Source of the DNA: an uncultured Ruminococcus sp.
GTDB taxonomy: Bacteria; Bacillota; Clostridia; Oscillospirales; Acutalibacteraceae
Direction: 5' to 3'
Assembly (NCBI GenBank): GCA_905233755.1
Contig: CAJODM010000017.1
Location: 1 to 37,273 of the forward strand
DNA length: 37,273 bases
Part shown: positions 16,551 to 24,013 of the stretch, one piece after another
Layout: the number at the start of each line of letters is the position of its first letter
Numbering within the stretch: the stretch's first letter is position 1
Notes under the pieces: model-generated
What the model saw: only the letters and a program-made list of their open reading frames with translations
What the model was told of the DNA's origin: nothing
Databases searched by the model: none
Position numbers and translations under genes: made by a program

Positions 16551-16760
16551 TCGCCAACAATTTACAGCAGAATATGATGTGATGCTCACATAACCGACAG
16601 ATGACGGAAGGTGTTTTTATTATTTATGATAAAAACACAATGCTCTCTATGTTTGCTTTCCCTTATTTTGTTAGTTATGTGGGTGAGTATGCTGTAAATT
16701 GTTTGGCGACAATCGGGCAGGTGTTTTTTGGCGCACGGCCTTAGGTTGTGCGCCTTTTTC
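16551..16760 (+). ncRNA. Nested long-hairpin element ending in an intrinsic terminator (candidate leader or small RNA)
   Basis: The outer arms 16551-16569 and 16690-16709 are 19 bp complementary with one bulged T. Inside, CTCACATAAC (16586-16595 region) can pair with GTTATGTG...TGAG, a 6-bp hairpin spans 16577-16591, and a perfect 10-bp hairpin spans 16611-16620/16629-16638. After the outer stem comes GGCGCAC (16730-16736) / GTGCGCC (16748-16754) followed by TTTTTC, a clear intrinsic terminator 30 nt before the response regulator start. I recognise no known riboswitch or T-box. It could be a stand-alone RNA, an attenuator leader, or a MITE-like insertion, though I see no target duplication. 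Confidence 0.5.
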
Positions 16761-16786
16761 ATTTGTCGGGGAAGTAGAGTGGGGTT

Positions 16787-17461
16787 ATGGCAAGGATTCT
16801 GGTTGTAGCAGAAGATAATCTGCTGAACACAAAGCTCCGTGATGTGCTCGTTTCAGCGGGACATAAGGTCATCTGTGTGTCCGGCGTCGGCGAGGCGCGG
16901 GAGAGGATGGCGTACAACACGCTTGATCTCGTTATACAGGATCTTCAGATGTTGGCGTCCGATATCGAGATGCTCGATACCGCGCGTCTGTCGGGACGCG
17001 AGGTTCCGCGTGTCTATCTGGCTGATAAGGAGCATACCGACATCCTGATGCGCCTGCTGCGGCGCGGGGTGGATGAATATATCCTTTGTCCGCCCGATAC
17101 GGATGAGCTACTGCTGCGGGTGGATACCATCCTGCAGGATGCGCGCAAGTCCGAGCTGCGGTATTTGGTGATCGGCGGATTCTCGATGAATCCGGAGAAC
17201 CGCACCATGCTGCTGGACGGGATGACGATCGAGCTGTCGGAGATGGAGTTCAGCATCCTCTATAAGCTGCTCCTCTATCCGGATCGGGCTTTGACCCGAC
17301 GCCAGCTCCTCGGCAGACCGCCGGGCGACGACGGCTCGTCCGAATACCGTACCGTGGATGTGCATATCTCAAAGCTGCGCCAAATGCTGCGGGGATGCGA
17401 TGCGTTCGACATCCGCACTGTTCACGGGATCGGATACAAGGCGGTCATGAAGAAAGAATAA
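16787..17461 (+). CDS. Orphan OmpR/PhoB-type response regulator with degenerate receiver
   Basis: The 224-residue protein has a receiver domain (1-115) and a winged-helix DNA-binding domain (about 130-224) with LSEMEFSILYKLLLYP, RTVDVHISKLRQ and VHGIGYK typical of OmpR. In the receiver, acidic residues Glu9/Asp10 and the putative phosphoacceptor Asp52 are kept, but the conserved Thr/Ser is Ala79 and the conserved Lys of the K-P loop is Cys (YILCPPD). No histidine kinase is adjacent. It may therefore be regulated without classical phosphorylation. The ATG has only a GTGGGG-like site. The structured terminator-like element ends 27 nt upstream. Confidence 0.85.
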   Translation: MARILVVAEDNLLNTKLRDVLVSAGHKVICVSGVGEARERMAYNTLDLVIQDLQMLASDIEMLDTARLSGREVPRVYLADKEHTDILMRLLRRGVDEYILCPPDTDELLLRVDTILQDARKSELRYLVIGGFSMNPENRTMLLDGMTIELSEMEFSILYKLLLYPDRALTRRQLLGRPPGDDGSSEYRTVDVHISKLRQMLRGCDAFDIRTVHGIGYKAVMKKE

Positions 17462-17465
17462 CAGA

Positions 17466-17508
17466 AATCCCGAAGATCAGCATAGCGGCTGACCTTCGGG
17501 ATTTTTCT
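17466..17508. terminator. Bidirectional terminator between the response regulator and spoVT
   Basis: A 16-bp stem with one A-C mismatch (17466-17481 with 17488-17503) followed by TTTCTTC on the plus strand and TTTCTGTTATT on the minus strand, between convergent genes. Confidence 0.85.
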
Positions 17509-17581
17509 TCATCAGAATAATAATTGTTCTATAATATTCCTATTAAGAATTATATCCTCGTATTAAAATTCTAAATTAGAA

Positions 17582-18124
17582 TTATTCTTCCATCTGCTTG
17601 CCGAGGAACGCGGCGGCCGACTGGGCGAGCTTGAGCTCGGTATCGGTCGGCGTCTGGATGTGGTCTCCCTTGAGCATGACGACTGCGCCGGTGACGTCGC
17701 CCGCAGCGATGATGGGGTAGATGACCGCTGCCGCATGGTCCAACCCCTCGATCGGCTGTACCTCGTCGACCGAGTTTTGGTGTGCGCTGTAGGAGCGGCG
17801 CTGCTCCATATAGTTCTCCAGTGTGGTGGTGACCCTGCGCTCCAGATACTCGCGCTTGCTGACGCCGGCTGCGGCGATACAGTGATCGCGGTCACATATC
17901 AGCGTCGGCATCGACGCGATGCGCGACAGCACATCGGCATACTGGGCCGCGAACGCTCCCAGCTCACCCACCGGCGAGTACTTCTTGAAGATGACCTCGC
18001 CGTCGGTCGCGGTGTATATCTCCAGCGGGTCACCCTCGCGGATGCGCAGCGTCCGCCGAATCTCCTTGGGGATGACGACCCGCCCGAGATCGTCGATCCT
18101 TCTGACAATTCCTGTTGCTTTCAT
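17582..18124 (-). CDS. spoVT: Stage V sporulation protein T, AbrB-family regulator
   Basis: The 180-residue protein matches SpoVT along its length: an N-terminal AbrB swapped-hairpin domain (residues 1-50, MKATGIVRRIDDLGRVV and IPKEIRRTLRIREGDPLEIY) and a C-terminal GAF-like domain (about 55-180). SpoVT is made in the forespore and tunes sigma-G-dependent genes. Start at 18124 follows GGAG by 9 nt. I found no clear sigma-G promoter by eye. It shows that the host lineage sporulates. Neighbours are unrelated. Confidence 0.95.
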   Translation of the reverse strand: MKATGIVRRIDDLGRVVIPKEIRRTLRIREGDPLEIYTATDGEVIFKKYSPVGELGAFAAQYADVLSRIASMPTLICDRDHCIAAAGVSKREYLERRVTTTLENYMEQRRSYSAHQNSVDEVQPIEGLDHAAAVIYPIIAAGDVTGAVVMLKGDHIQTPTDTELKLAQSAAAFLGKQMEE

Positions 18125-18256
18125 TATCCGAATCTCCTTAAAGTTGGTATACAATTTCTTGCATCCTTAGTGTTTGCACCGGACAACGAATCATACAGCC
18201 GTCCGACAGGAATCATCTGACAAATATCGCCCATCGACACTCTATCGAGAAAAATG

Positions 18257-18284
18257 TTGAAAACATCACACAACGTGGTATAAT
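18257..18284 (+). promoter_or_regulatory. Sigma-A promoter for nadE operon
   Basis: TTGAAA (18257-18262), a 16-bp spacer and TATAAT (18279-18284), 56 bp upstream of the nadE start. Confidence 0.75.
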
Positions 18285-18340
18285 AGGGAAGAGGCGGTAT
18301 CGCACCCGGCGACAGCCGCACGATGATGGGAGGATAGGTT

Positions 18341-19072
18341 ATGAATCAGTTCAACGCAGAGAGAGTGAAGAACGACTGTGTCCGATGGATACGCGATTTC
18401 TTTGATGAGAACGGTCGGGGCTGTAACGCTGTGATCGGGATCTCCGGCGGCAAGGACAGCTCGGTGGTCGCCGCGCTGTGTGTCGAGGCGCTCGGTCGGG
18501 ATCGTGTGATCGGCGTGCTGATGCCCTGCGGCGAGCAGTCGGATATTGATATGGCAAAGCTGCTGGTCGCGCATCTTAGGATCCGTCACTATATCATCAA
18601 CATCAAGGATGCGGTGGACGGTGTGACGAAGAACATCCCCTTCGAGCTGTCGAAGCAGAGCAGGGAGAACCTTCCGGCGCGGATAAGGATGGCAACGCTA
18701 TATGCAGTGTCCCAGAGCCACAACGGCAGGGTCGCGAACACCTGCAACCTCTCGGAGGACTGGGTCGGGTATTCGACCCGTTACGGCGATAACGCGGGCG
18801 ATTTCAGCCCGTGCTCTCACCTCACCGTACAGGAGGTGAAGGCGATCGGGCGGCTCCTCGGGCTGCCGGAGGAGCTGGTTGAGAAGCCGCCGACCGACGG
18901 GCTGTGCGGCAAGACCGACGAGGACAACCTGGGGTTCACCTATCTCGAGCTCGACCGCTATATCCGCGAGGGCGTTATCGACGATCCCGTGAAGAAGGAG
19001 AACATCGACCGCCGTCATCGGCTGAACCTCTTCAAGCTGCAGCTGATGCCGTCGTTCGATCCGGAGCTGTAA
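18341..19072 (+). CDS. nadE: NH3-dependent NAD+ synthetase
   Basis: The 243-residue protein is the ammonia-dependent form, lacking the glutaminase domain. It has the PP-loop GISGGKDSSVVAA (about residues 33-45), ANTCNLSEDWVGY (near 128) that binds NaAD, and GDNAGDFSP. It amidates nicotinic acid adenine dinucleotide with ATP to give NAD+. GGGAGG lies 7 nt before the ATG and a consensus promoter upstream. The following gene starts 2 nt after its stop and encodes a related nucleotidyltransferase, so the pair is an NAD biosynthesis operon. Confidence 0.92.
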   Translation: MNQFNAERVKNDCVRWIRDFFDENGRGCNAVIGISGGKDSSVVAALCVEALGRDRVIGVLMPCGEQSDIDMAKLLVAHLRIRHYIINIKDAVDGVTKNIPFELSKQSRENLPARIRMATLYAVSQSHNGRVANTCNLSEDWVGYSTRYGDNAGDFSPCSHLTVQEVKAIGRLLGLPEELVEKPPTDGLCGKTDEDNLGFTYLELDRYIREGVIDDPVKKENIDRRHRLNLFKLQLMPSFDPEL

Positions 19073-19074
19073 GG

Positions 19075-19626
19075 ATGGAGAAGGCATATCACCTCGGGCT
19101 GATCGTCGGACGGTTCCAGATGATCCATAACGGGCATATGGCGATGATCGACACGGCGCTGCGGCTGTGTGAGCGGGTCGGCGTCTTTGTCGGCTCATCT
19201 CAGGAGGCGGGCACGGTGAAGAACCCCTTCTCCTATGAGATGAGAGAGCGGATGCTGAGAACCCTCTATGGCGAGAGTATCGCTGTGTCTCCTCTGCCCG
19301 ATATTGGGGTCGGCAACACCGCTTTGTGGGGCGACTATGTGATCGCGCGCGCGGCAGAGCGGTTCGGTGCTGTGCCCGATCTGCTGGTCTCCGGCAAGGA
19401 GGAACGCAGAACCGAGTGGCTGTCCGGCGACCGCGGCGACAGGATCGCAGAGCTATATATTCCGAAGGCCATCGACATCTCTGCCTGCAGGATGCGCGAG
19501 CTGCTGATCGACGGCCGGTTCGATAGCTGGAAGGCGTACTGTGACGAGCGGCTGTGGGACAGCTTCGATCAGATGAGGGAGCTGGTCCTCCTGTCACAGC
19601 AGAACACCTCGACCAGTAGCGTCTGA
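19075..19626 (+). CDS. Nicotinamide-nucleotide adenylyltransferase-like protein (NadM/NadR type)
   Basis: The 183-residue protein has the nucleotidyltransferase signature GRFQMIHNGHMAMI (HxGH-type, near residue 12) and the second motif ISACRMRELL (an ISxxxxR variant, near residue 138). It would join AMP to nicotinamide mononucleotide, or to a related mononucleotide. It differs from NadD-type enzymes in the GRFQ start. Position 2 nt after nadE suggests they act in the same pathway. It could alternatively adenylate another nucleotide-like substrate. Confidence 0.8.
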   Translation: MEKAYHLGLIVGRFQMIHNGHMAMIDTALRLCERVGVFVGSSQEAGTVKNPFSYEMRERMLRTLYGESIAVSPLPDIGVGNTALWGDYVIARAAERFGAVPDLLVSGKEERRTEWLSGDRGDRIAELYIPKAIDISACRMRELLIDGRFDSWKAYCDERLWDSFDQMRELVLLSQQNTSTSSV

Positions 19627-19690
19627 GCGATGGCAAAATGATCGAACGATAACGAATACGACATCTGATTAAAAAAACATAAAGAAAAGC

Positions 19691-19722
19691 AACAGGACAC
19701 CCACATCAGCGGGTGTCCTGTT
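19691..19722. terminator. Bidirectional terminator between the NAD operon and the wall-polymer operon
   Basis: A perfect 12-bp stem (19691-19702 with 19711-19722) with an 8-nt loop. On the minus strand it is followed by GCTTTTCTTTATGTTTTTTT, so it mainly ends the tarJ operon. Confidence 0.88.
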
Positions 19723-19757
19723 ATTTGCAGAATAGTGTATCTATCACGGCGCAGTAC

Positions 19758-20780
19758 TCAGAGCTTCCAGTGCAGGATGGTCTTGCCGAACGCCTTGCGG
19801 GCGTCGAGCTCGAACGCGCGCTTGATATCCGCGAAGTCATAGACCTCGACGATGTTCCCGATAAGGCGCGAGAGGTACGACGGCACCGTCGGATGCGCGC
19901 GGTACAGCTCTACCGTGCGCTGAAAGTCCGCCTTGCCCGAGCGGCTGGTGCCGAAGAGCCGCAGCCCCTTCTCGAGGATCATGCGGGTGTTTACCGGAAC
20001 CGGATACTCGCTGACGCCGAGGATGGCGATCGTGCCCTCGGGGCGGATGACATCGATGATCTGCTCGATCGCGACGGGCGATCCGTTCGCGCCGACACAC
20101 TCGAACGCGTGATCGACGGTCAGCTCATCGGGAATCTCGGTGGTGAGATAGGCGCCGTCGGCGAACGAGAAGTCTGACAGCTTCTCGCGGCTGATGCCGA
20201 ACACATAGACGCGGCTGTCGGGCAGCATCCGGCTGAGCACCAGCGATGTGATGAACGCAAGGTTCCCGTCGCCCCATACCCCGATGCGCTCGCGGCGTCG
20301 GTGGGCGATATCCATAAAGCGGGTCACTGCGTGTACGCTGACGGACACAAGCTCGGTGAACGCCGCAACGTCGAGGTCGATCCCCGGTGTCAGCGGCACC
20401 AGCCGCTCGGGTTCGATCCCGATATACTCCTGCAGAAATCCGTCCGCAGAGCTGCCGCAGAACCGGCTGGAACGCAGATAGTTCTCGGCGATACAGTCGT
20501 CCTGCTCGCACGGGATGTTGGGCACCATCACCACGCGATCGCCGGCACAGAACCGTCCGCTCGGGTCGCTGATGACCTCGCCGACGCCCTCGTGGATGAG
20601 CGCCATGGGCAGCTTCTGCTGCAGCACCTTGGCGTCGCGGGTGCCCTGATAGTATCGCTGGTCGGCGTTGCAGATCGACAGGTGGGTGGGGCGCACGATC
20701 ACCGATTCGTGCGGTTCGATATCCGAGAACGCGATCTCGAACCGCCGCGGCGACGCAAGCCGATATACGGTGTTAATCAT
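19758..20780 (-). CDS. tarJ: Ribulose-5-phosphate reductase / ribitol-5-phosphate 2-dehydrogenase
   Basis: The 340-residue protein is a zinc-type medium-chain dehydrogenase that matches the TarJ group: an N-terminal region with LSICNADQRYYQGTRD, KLPMALIHEGVGEV and the following DRVVMVPNIPC, then a Rossmann domain with IGVWGDGNLAF. TarJ reduces ribulose 5-phosphate to ribitol 5-phosphate with NADPH for CDP-ribitol synthesis. Its start overlaps the end of tarI by 8 nt. It is the last gene of the minus-strand operon and is followed by a strong terminator. Confidence 0.88.
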   Translation of the reverse strand: MINTVYRLASPRRFEIAFSDIEPHESVIVRPTHLSICNADQRYYQGTRDAKVLQQKLPMALIHEGVGEVISDPSGRFCAGDRVVMVPNIPCEQDDCIAENYLRSSRFCGSSADGFLQEYIGIEPERLVPLTPGIDLDVAAFTELVSVSVHAVTRFMDIAHRRRERIGVWGDGNLAFITSLVLSRMLPDSRVYVFGISREKLSDFSFADGAYLTTEIPDELTVDHAFECVGANGSPVAIEQIIDVIRPEGTIAILGVSEYPVPVNTRMILEKGLRLFGTSRSGKADFQRTVELYRAHPTVPSYLSRLIGNIVEVYDFADIKRAFELDARKAFGKTILHWKL

Positions 20781-21486
20781 CGTACGGCTCCTCTATCAGC
20801 GAGCGGGCGATCCGCAGATCATACGGATAGGTGATCTTGATGTTATAGGTCTCGCCGCGCACCAGGGTGACCGGTATGCCCTTCATCACAAGGATCTTTG
20901 CCGCATCGGTGAGGATATCCTTCTCGTCCTCTGTCAGCGTATTATAGGTATCGCGCAGGAGCTTTGCCGAGAAGCTCTGGGGCGTCTGGCCCTGGTACAT
21001 CGTTCGCCGCTCGGGGATCGCCGAGATCGTGACCCCCGATATGCTCTCGACAATGGTGTCGGAGGCGGGGATGACGGTATCGCACGCGCCGTCGCGTACA
21101 GCGGCGTCGATGTTCTCCTCGATGATGCGGTGGCTGACGAACGGGCGCACCGAGTCATGGGTGACGATGACGGTATCGTCGTCGAGCTGACCCAGATCGT
21201 CGATGTAGCGGATCGCGTTCATGATGGTCTCGTTGCGGGTCGCGCCGCCCTCGATCACCTCGATCCGGTCACAGCCGGAGAGCGTCCGTCTCAGGATCTC
21301 GCGGGTATGGTCGATCCACATCCGCGGGGTGAGGACGATCACCTTCTCAAAGCGCGGGTTCACGGCGAACTTCTCGACAGTATAGCTGATGATGGGCTTC
21401 CCCTTGATCTCGAGGAACTGCTTGGGCATATCGCCGCCGCCCATCCTCACACCGGCGCCGCCCGCCAGTATCGCAGCAAAAATCAT
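20773..21486 (-). CDS. tarI: Ribitol-5-phosphate cytidylyltransferase
   Basis: The 237-residue protein has the CTP-binding loop AILAGGAGVRMGGGDMPKQF (residues 5-24), THDSVRPFVS (near 107) and QTPQSF (near 155), as in TarI and IspD. The adjacent tarJ makes the TarI assignment the better choice; together they give CDP-ribitol. Its ATG overlaps the LicD gene's stop by 4 nt (ATGA) and its end overlaps tarJ. Compare the diverged homologue at 5739-6455. Confidence 0.87.
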   Translation of the reverse strand: MIFAAILAGGAGVRMGGGDMPKQFLEIKGKPIISYTVEKFAVNPRFEKVIVLTPRMWIDHTREILRRTLSGCDRIEVIEGGATRNETIMNAIRYIDDLGQLDDDTVIVTHDSVRPFVSHRIIEENIDAAVRDGACDTVIPASDTIVESISGVTISAIPERRTMYQGQTPQSFSAKLLRDTYNTLTEDEKDILTDAAKILVMKGIPVTLVRGETYNIKITYPYDLRIARSLIEEPYDD

Positions 21487-23213
21487 CTTTCATCCTCCTC
21501 TTTCAGCTCGCCGAAGAAGCTGAATCGCGTTTTCATATCAGGGTCGGCATACGACCCGATATCGAGCCGGTAGTAGTCGTGTACGGAGCGCCGTCTGCAC
21601 AGCGGCAACAGCGCCATATAGTCATCACAGTACCATATCTTCAGGTACGAATCATATCCCTGCGGCAGAAAGCTGTCCATCCCCTCGAACACGGTCGGCA
21701 CAAGCTCGGTGAACCACGACAGCGGCATACATCCGCGCCATACATGGTCGGTGCCCGGCGGCAGGATGGTGTGGGTGTCGCGGTGCTCATACTTGCGCAG
21801 CAGCCGGTCATACCCCGCCGAGTAGCTGTCCATCGACCGCAGCCGCAGCACCGGCAGCAATAGCTTCGACAGCAGGTACAGCTTGCTGTGACGCGCGCGA
21901 TCCTGCCATCGCACGTTCATCATCAGCCGGTACAGCATCAGCCGCCGAAAATGCAGCTTCTGCAGCAGCTTTGAGTCCGACGTCCTGTCATAGACAAAGA
22001 TATCGAGCGAGAAGCCCTTGGGCATCTCGTATCCGTCAGAGTACTTGGTCGCAAAGTACGTGTTCTTGGCGGTGATGCGGTCATAGAAGTAGTGATATCC
22101 GTTGCGATTCGTGTGGCTCTGGTAGAAGAACCGATCGTCGAGCTCATCACGCACCACGCGGCGAAATCGCTCAAAGTTCTCGCGCGTCATCCCGACGTCC
22201 ACATCGTCATCCCACGGGATGATCCCGCCGTGACGCACCGCGCCAAGCATCGACCCGCCCGACAGAAAGTAGGGGATTTCGTATTTGCGGCAGATGCGGT
22301 CGAACTCGCGCAGCAGCTCCATCAGAATGCCGAGCACCGTCGGCAGCTTTCCGTTATAGGACAGAGCAAAGCTCTCGCGCATCGGATCGATCGCACGGGC
22401 GTACTCGACGCTGCAGTAGAGGAGGGTGTCCGACTTCTCACATACGGGATGATAGCCGAGCGACGTCAGCTTCCCGCAGGAGAGCGCGGCAGCGCGCCGC
22501 GGCTGCAGCGGCTCGTCGGTGAGCGTCAGCCGAACGTCCCTGTCGCGGTACAGTTCGGCGACGAAGGACTTGAGCTCGAACGGGGTGAAGGGATAGGACG
22601 ACGCAAGATACACGTTGCCTCCCTTGCCGCGGCGGCTGACGGTGAACACTGCGTCGACCATATCGGGCAGATACAGCGCCGAGTAGCCCCGTCGGATATC
22701 GTTCGCCGACAGTGCGAGCGCGCCGTCGCTCTCGGCCATGCGGATCGCGTCATACAGCCCGTGCGGGTCGTGTCCGCAGCCGTAGAGCCGGTCGAGCAGC
22801 AGCAGCTTCGCGCCTCGGATCGTCGAGAGCGCGCGGCGGATATCCCCGAGCGCACCGTCACATACGGTGAGCAGCTCCATCTCGGCGTATCGTTCGATGG
22901 TATCGCTCGCAGGAATATTCTCCAGCAGAATAATAACGACCAATTCACTCGCGCCGACCCTCCGTATCGCGTCGCGCAGCCGGTCGGGGTCAAATCGCTG
23001 TATATCCGTGACGATCCACAGCTTTCGGTATTGTCCGGAAATTTCGTCTAAAGAAAAATAAGCGGGATAGTCCGCATGAAGAGCTTTTGCTGTCGCCTGC
23101 AGCCGGTCGGCGACAACACCCTGACCGACGATGGCAACACCGTTTTCGGTCAGCGCGTTCTGCCGAATGTATTCAGAGGACAGAAAGATCTCGTTGTAGA
23201 CTAACTCCCGCAT
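21483..23213 (-). CDS. LicD-family phosphotransferase with a degenerate SDR/Rossmann N-terminal domain
   Basis: The 576-residue protein has two parts. Residues from about 300 are a LicD domain: YFLSGGSMLGAVRHGG, PWDDDVDVGM (metal-binding DDDVD), and GFSLDIFVYD. LicD enzymes transfer phosphocholine or polyol phosphates from CDP precursors to sugars of wall polymers. Residues 1-290 look like a decayed extended SDR: GVAIVGQGVVADRL, KLLLLDRLYGCG, GNVYLASSYPFTPFELKSFV and CGKLTSLGYHP match strands of nucleotide-sugar epimerases, but the YxxxK pair is absent. GAGGA lies 5 nt before the ATG at 23213. It sits between the exporter and tarI, with tight overlaps. Confidence 0.85.
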   Translation of the reverse strand: MRELVYNEIFLSSEYIRQNALTENGVAIVGQGVVADRLQATAKALHADYPAYFSLDEISGQYRKLWIVTDIQRFDPDRLRDAIRRVGASELVVIILLENIPASDTIERYAEMELLTVCDGALGDIRRALSTIRGAKLLLLDRLYGCGHDPHGLYDAIRMAESDGALALSANDIRRGYSALYLPDMVDAVFTVSRRGKGGNVYLASSYPFTPFELKSFVAELYRDRDVRLTLTDEPLQPRRAAALSCGKLTSLGYHPVCEKSDTLLYCSVEYARAIDPMRESFALSYNGKLPTVLGILMELLREFDRICRKYEIPYFLSGGSMLGAVRHGGIIPWDDDVDVGMTRENFERFRRVVRDELDDRFFYQSHTNRNGYHYFYDRITAKNTYFATKYSDGYEMPKGFSLDIFVYDRTSDSKLLQKLHFRRLMLYRLMMNVRWQDRARHSKLYLLSKLLLPVLRLRSMDSYSAGYDRLLRKYEHRDTHTILPPGTDHVWRGCMPLSWFTELVPTVFEGMDSFLPQGYDSYLKIWYCDDYMALLPLCRRRSVHDYYRLDIGSYADPDMKTRFSFFGELKEEDER

Positions 23214-23236
23214 AGGTTCCTCGCTGTACGATGATA

Positions 23237-24001
23237 TTATTTCTTCTTTTTCTTGGCCTTCTTCGCCTTTTCGGCTTCCTTGGCGTCCTGATACAGGGTG
23301 AACGCCTCGTCCACGCTGCCGTCGAACATGACCTTGCCCTTCTTGAGGTAGATCGCGCGCTGACAGATCTCGGCGACGCTCGTCGGGTTGTGGCTGACAT
23401 ACAGCACGGTGGTACCGGTGCTGATGATGTCGCTGATCTTGTTGCGGCACTTCTTCCTAAAGGAGGCGTCGCCGACCGACAGCGCCTCGTCCACGACGAG
23501 GATATCGGGGTCGATGTTCACGTTGATCGCGAACCCCAGCCGCATCTTCATGCCGCTGCTGTAGGTGCGCACCGGCTGGTCGATATAGTCGCCCAGCTCG
23601 GCAAAGTCGATGATCCGCGGCTCGATCTCCTTGATATACGCGTCGGAAAGCCCGAGGATGTAGCCCTTGAGGTAGATGTTCTCGCGGCCGGTCATCTCGG
23701 TTGAGAATCCTGCGGTCAGCTCGAGGAGCGCCGCGACCTTTCCGTTCACCTGGACCTCGCCCTCGGTCGGAAAAGCGACGCCGGTGATCATCTTGAGCAC
23801 GGTGGACTTGCCCGCGCCGTTGTCGCCGATGAACCCGACGGATTCGCCCGGATATATCTCAAAGCTGACATCGCCCAGCGCCTTGTTGATCTTTGCCTTG
23901 CGGGGCTTGATGAACAGCGCGCGGAACCGCTCGCGGTCATCCTTGTAGAGGGTGTACTCCTTGCTGACATGACAGAAGGTGATGATCGGGGTGTTAGCCA
24001 T
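23237..24001 (-). CDS. ABC-2 polysaccharide/teichoic acid exporter, ATP-binding subunit (TagH-like)
   Basis: The 254-residue protein has the TagH/RfbE-type N terminus, Walker A GDNGAGKST (about residue 60), the GRENIYLKGYILGL helix characteristic of polymer exporters, signature SSGMKMRLGFA, Walker B DILVVDEAL and the switch His (VSHN). The C terminus is a run of lysines after an Ala/Glu/Lys stretch, with no long carbohydrate-binding domain. It pairs with the permease gene that ends 12 nt upstream of its start. It would power transfer of the polymer across the membrane. Confidence 0.93.
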   Translation of the reverse strand: MANTPIITFCHVSKEYTLYKDDRERFRALFIKPRKAKINKALGDVSFEIYPGESVGFIGDNGAGKSTVLKMITGVAFPTEGEVQVNGKVAALLELTAGFSTEMTGRENIYLKGYILGLSDAYIKEIEPRIIDFAELGDYIDQPVRTYSSGMKMRLGFAINVNIDPDILVVDEALSVGDASFRKKCRNKISDIISTGTTVLYVSHNPTSVAEICQRAIYLKKGKVMFDGSVDEAFTLYQDAKEAEKAKKAKKKKK

Positions 24002-24013
24002 ATCGTCGCCTCC

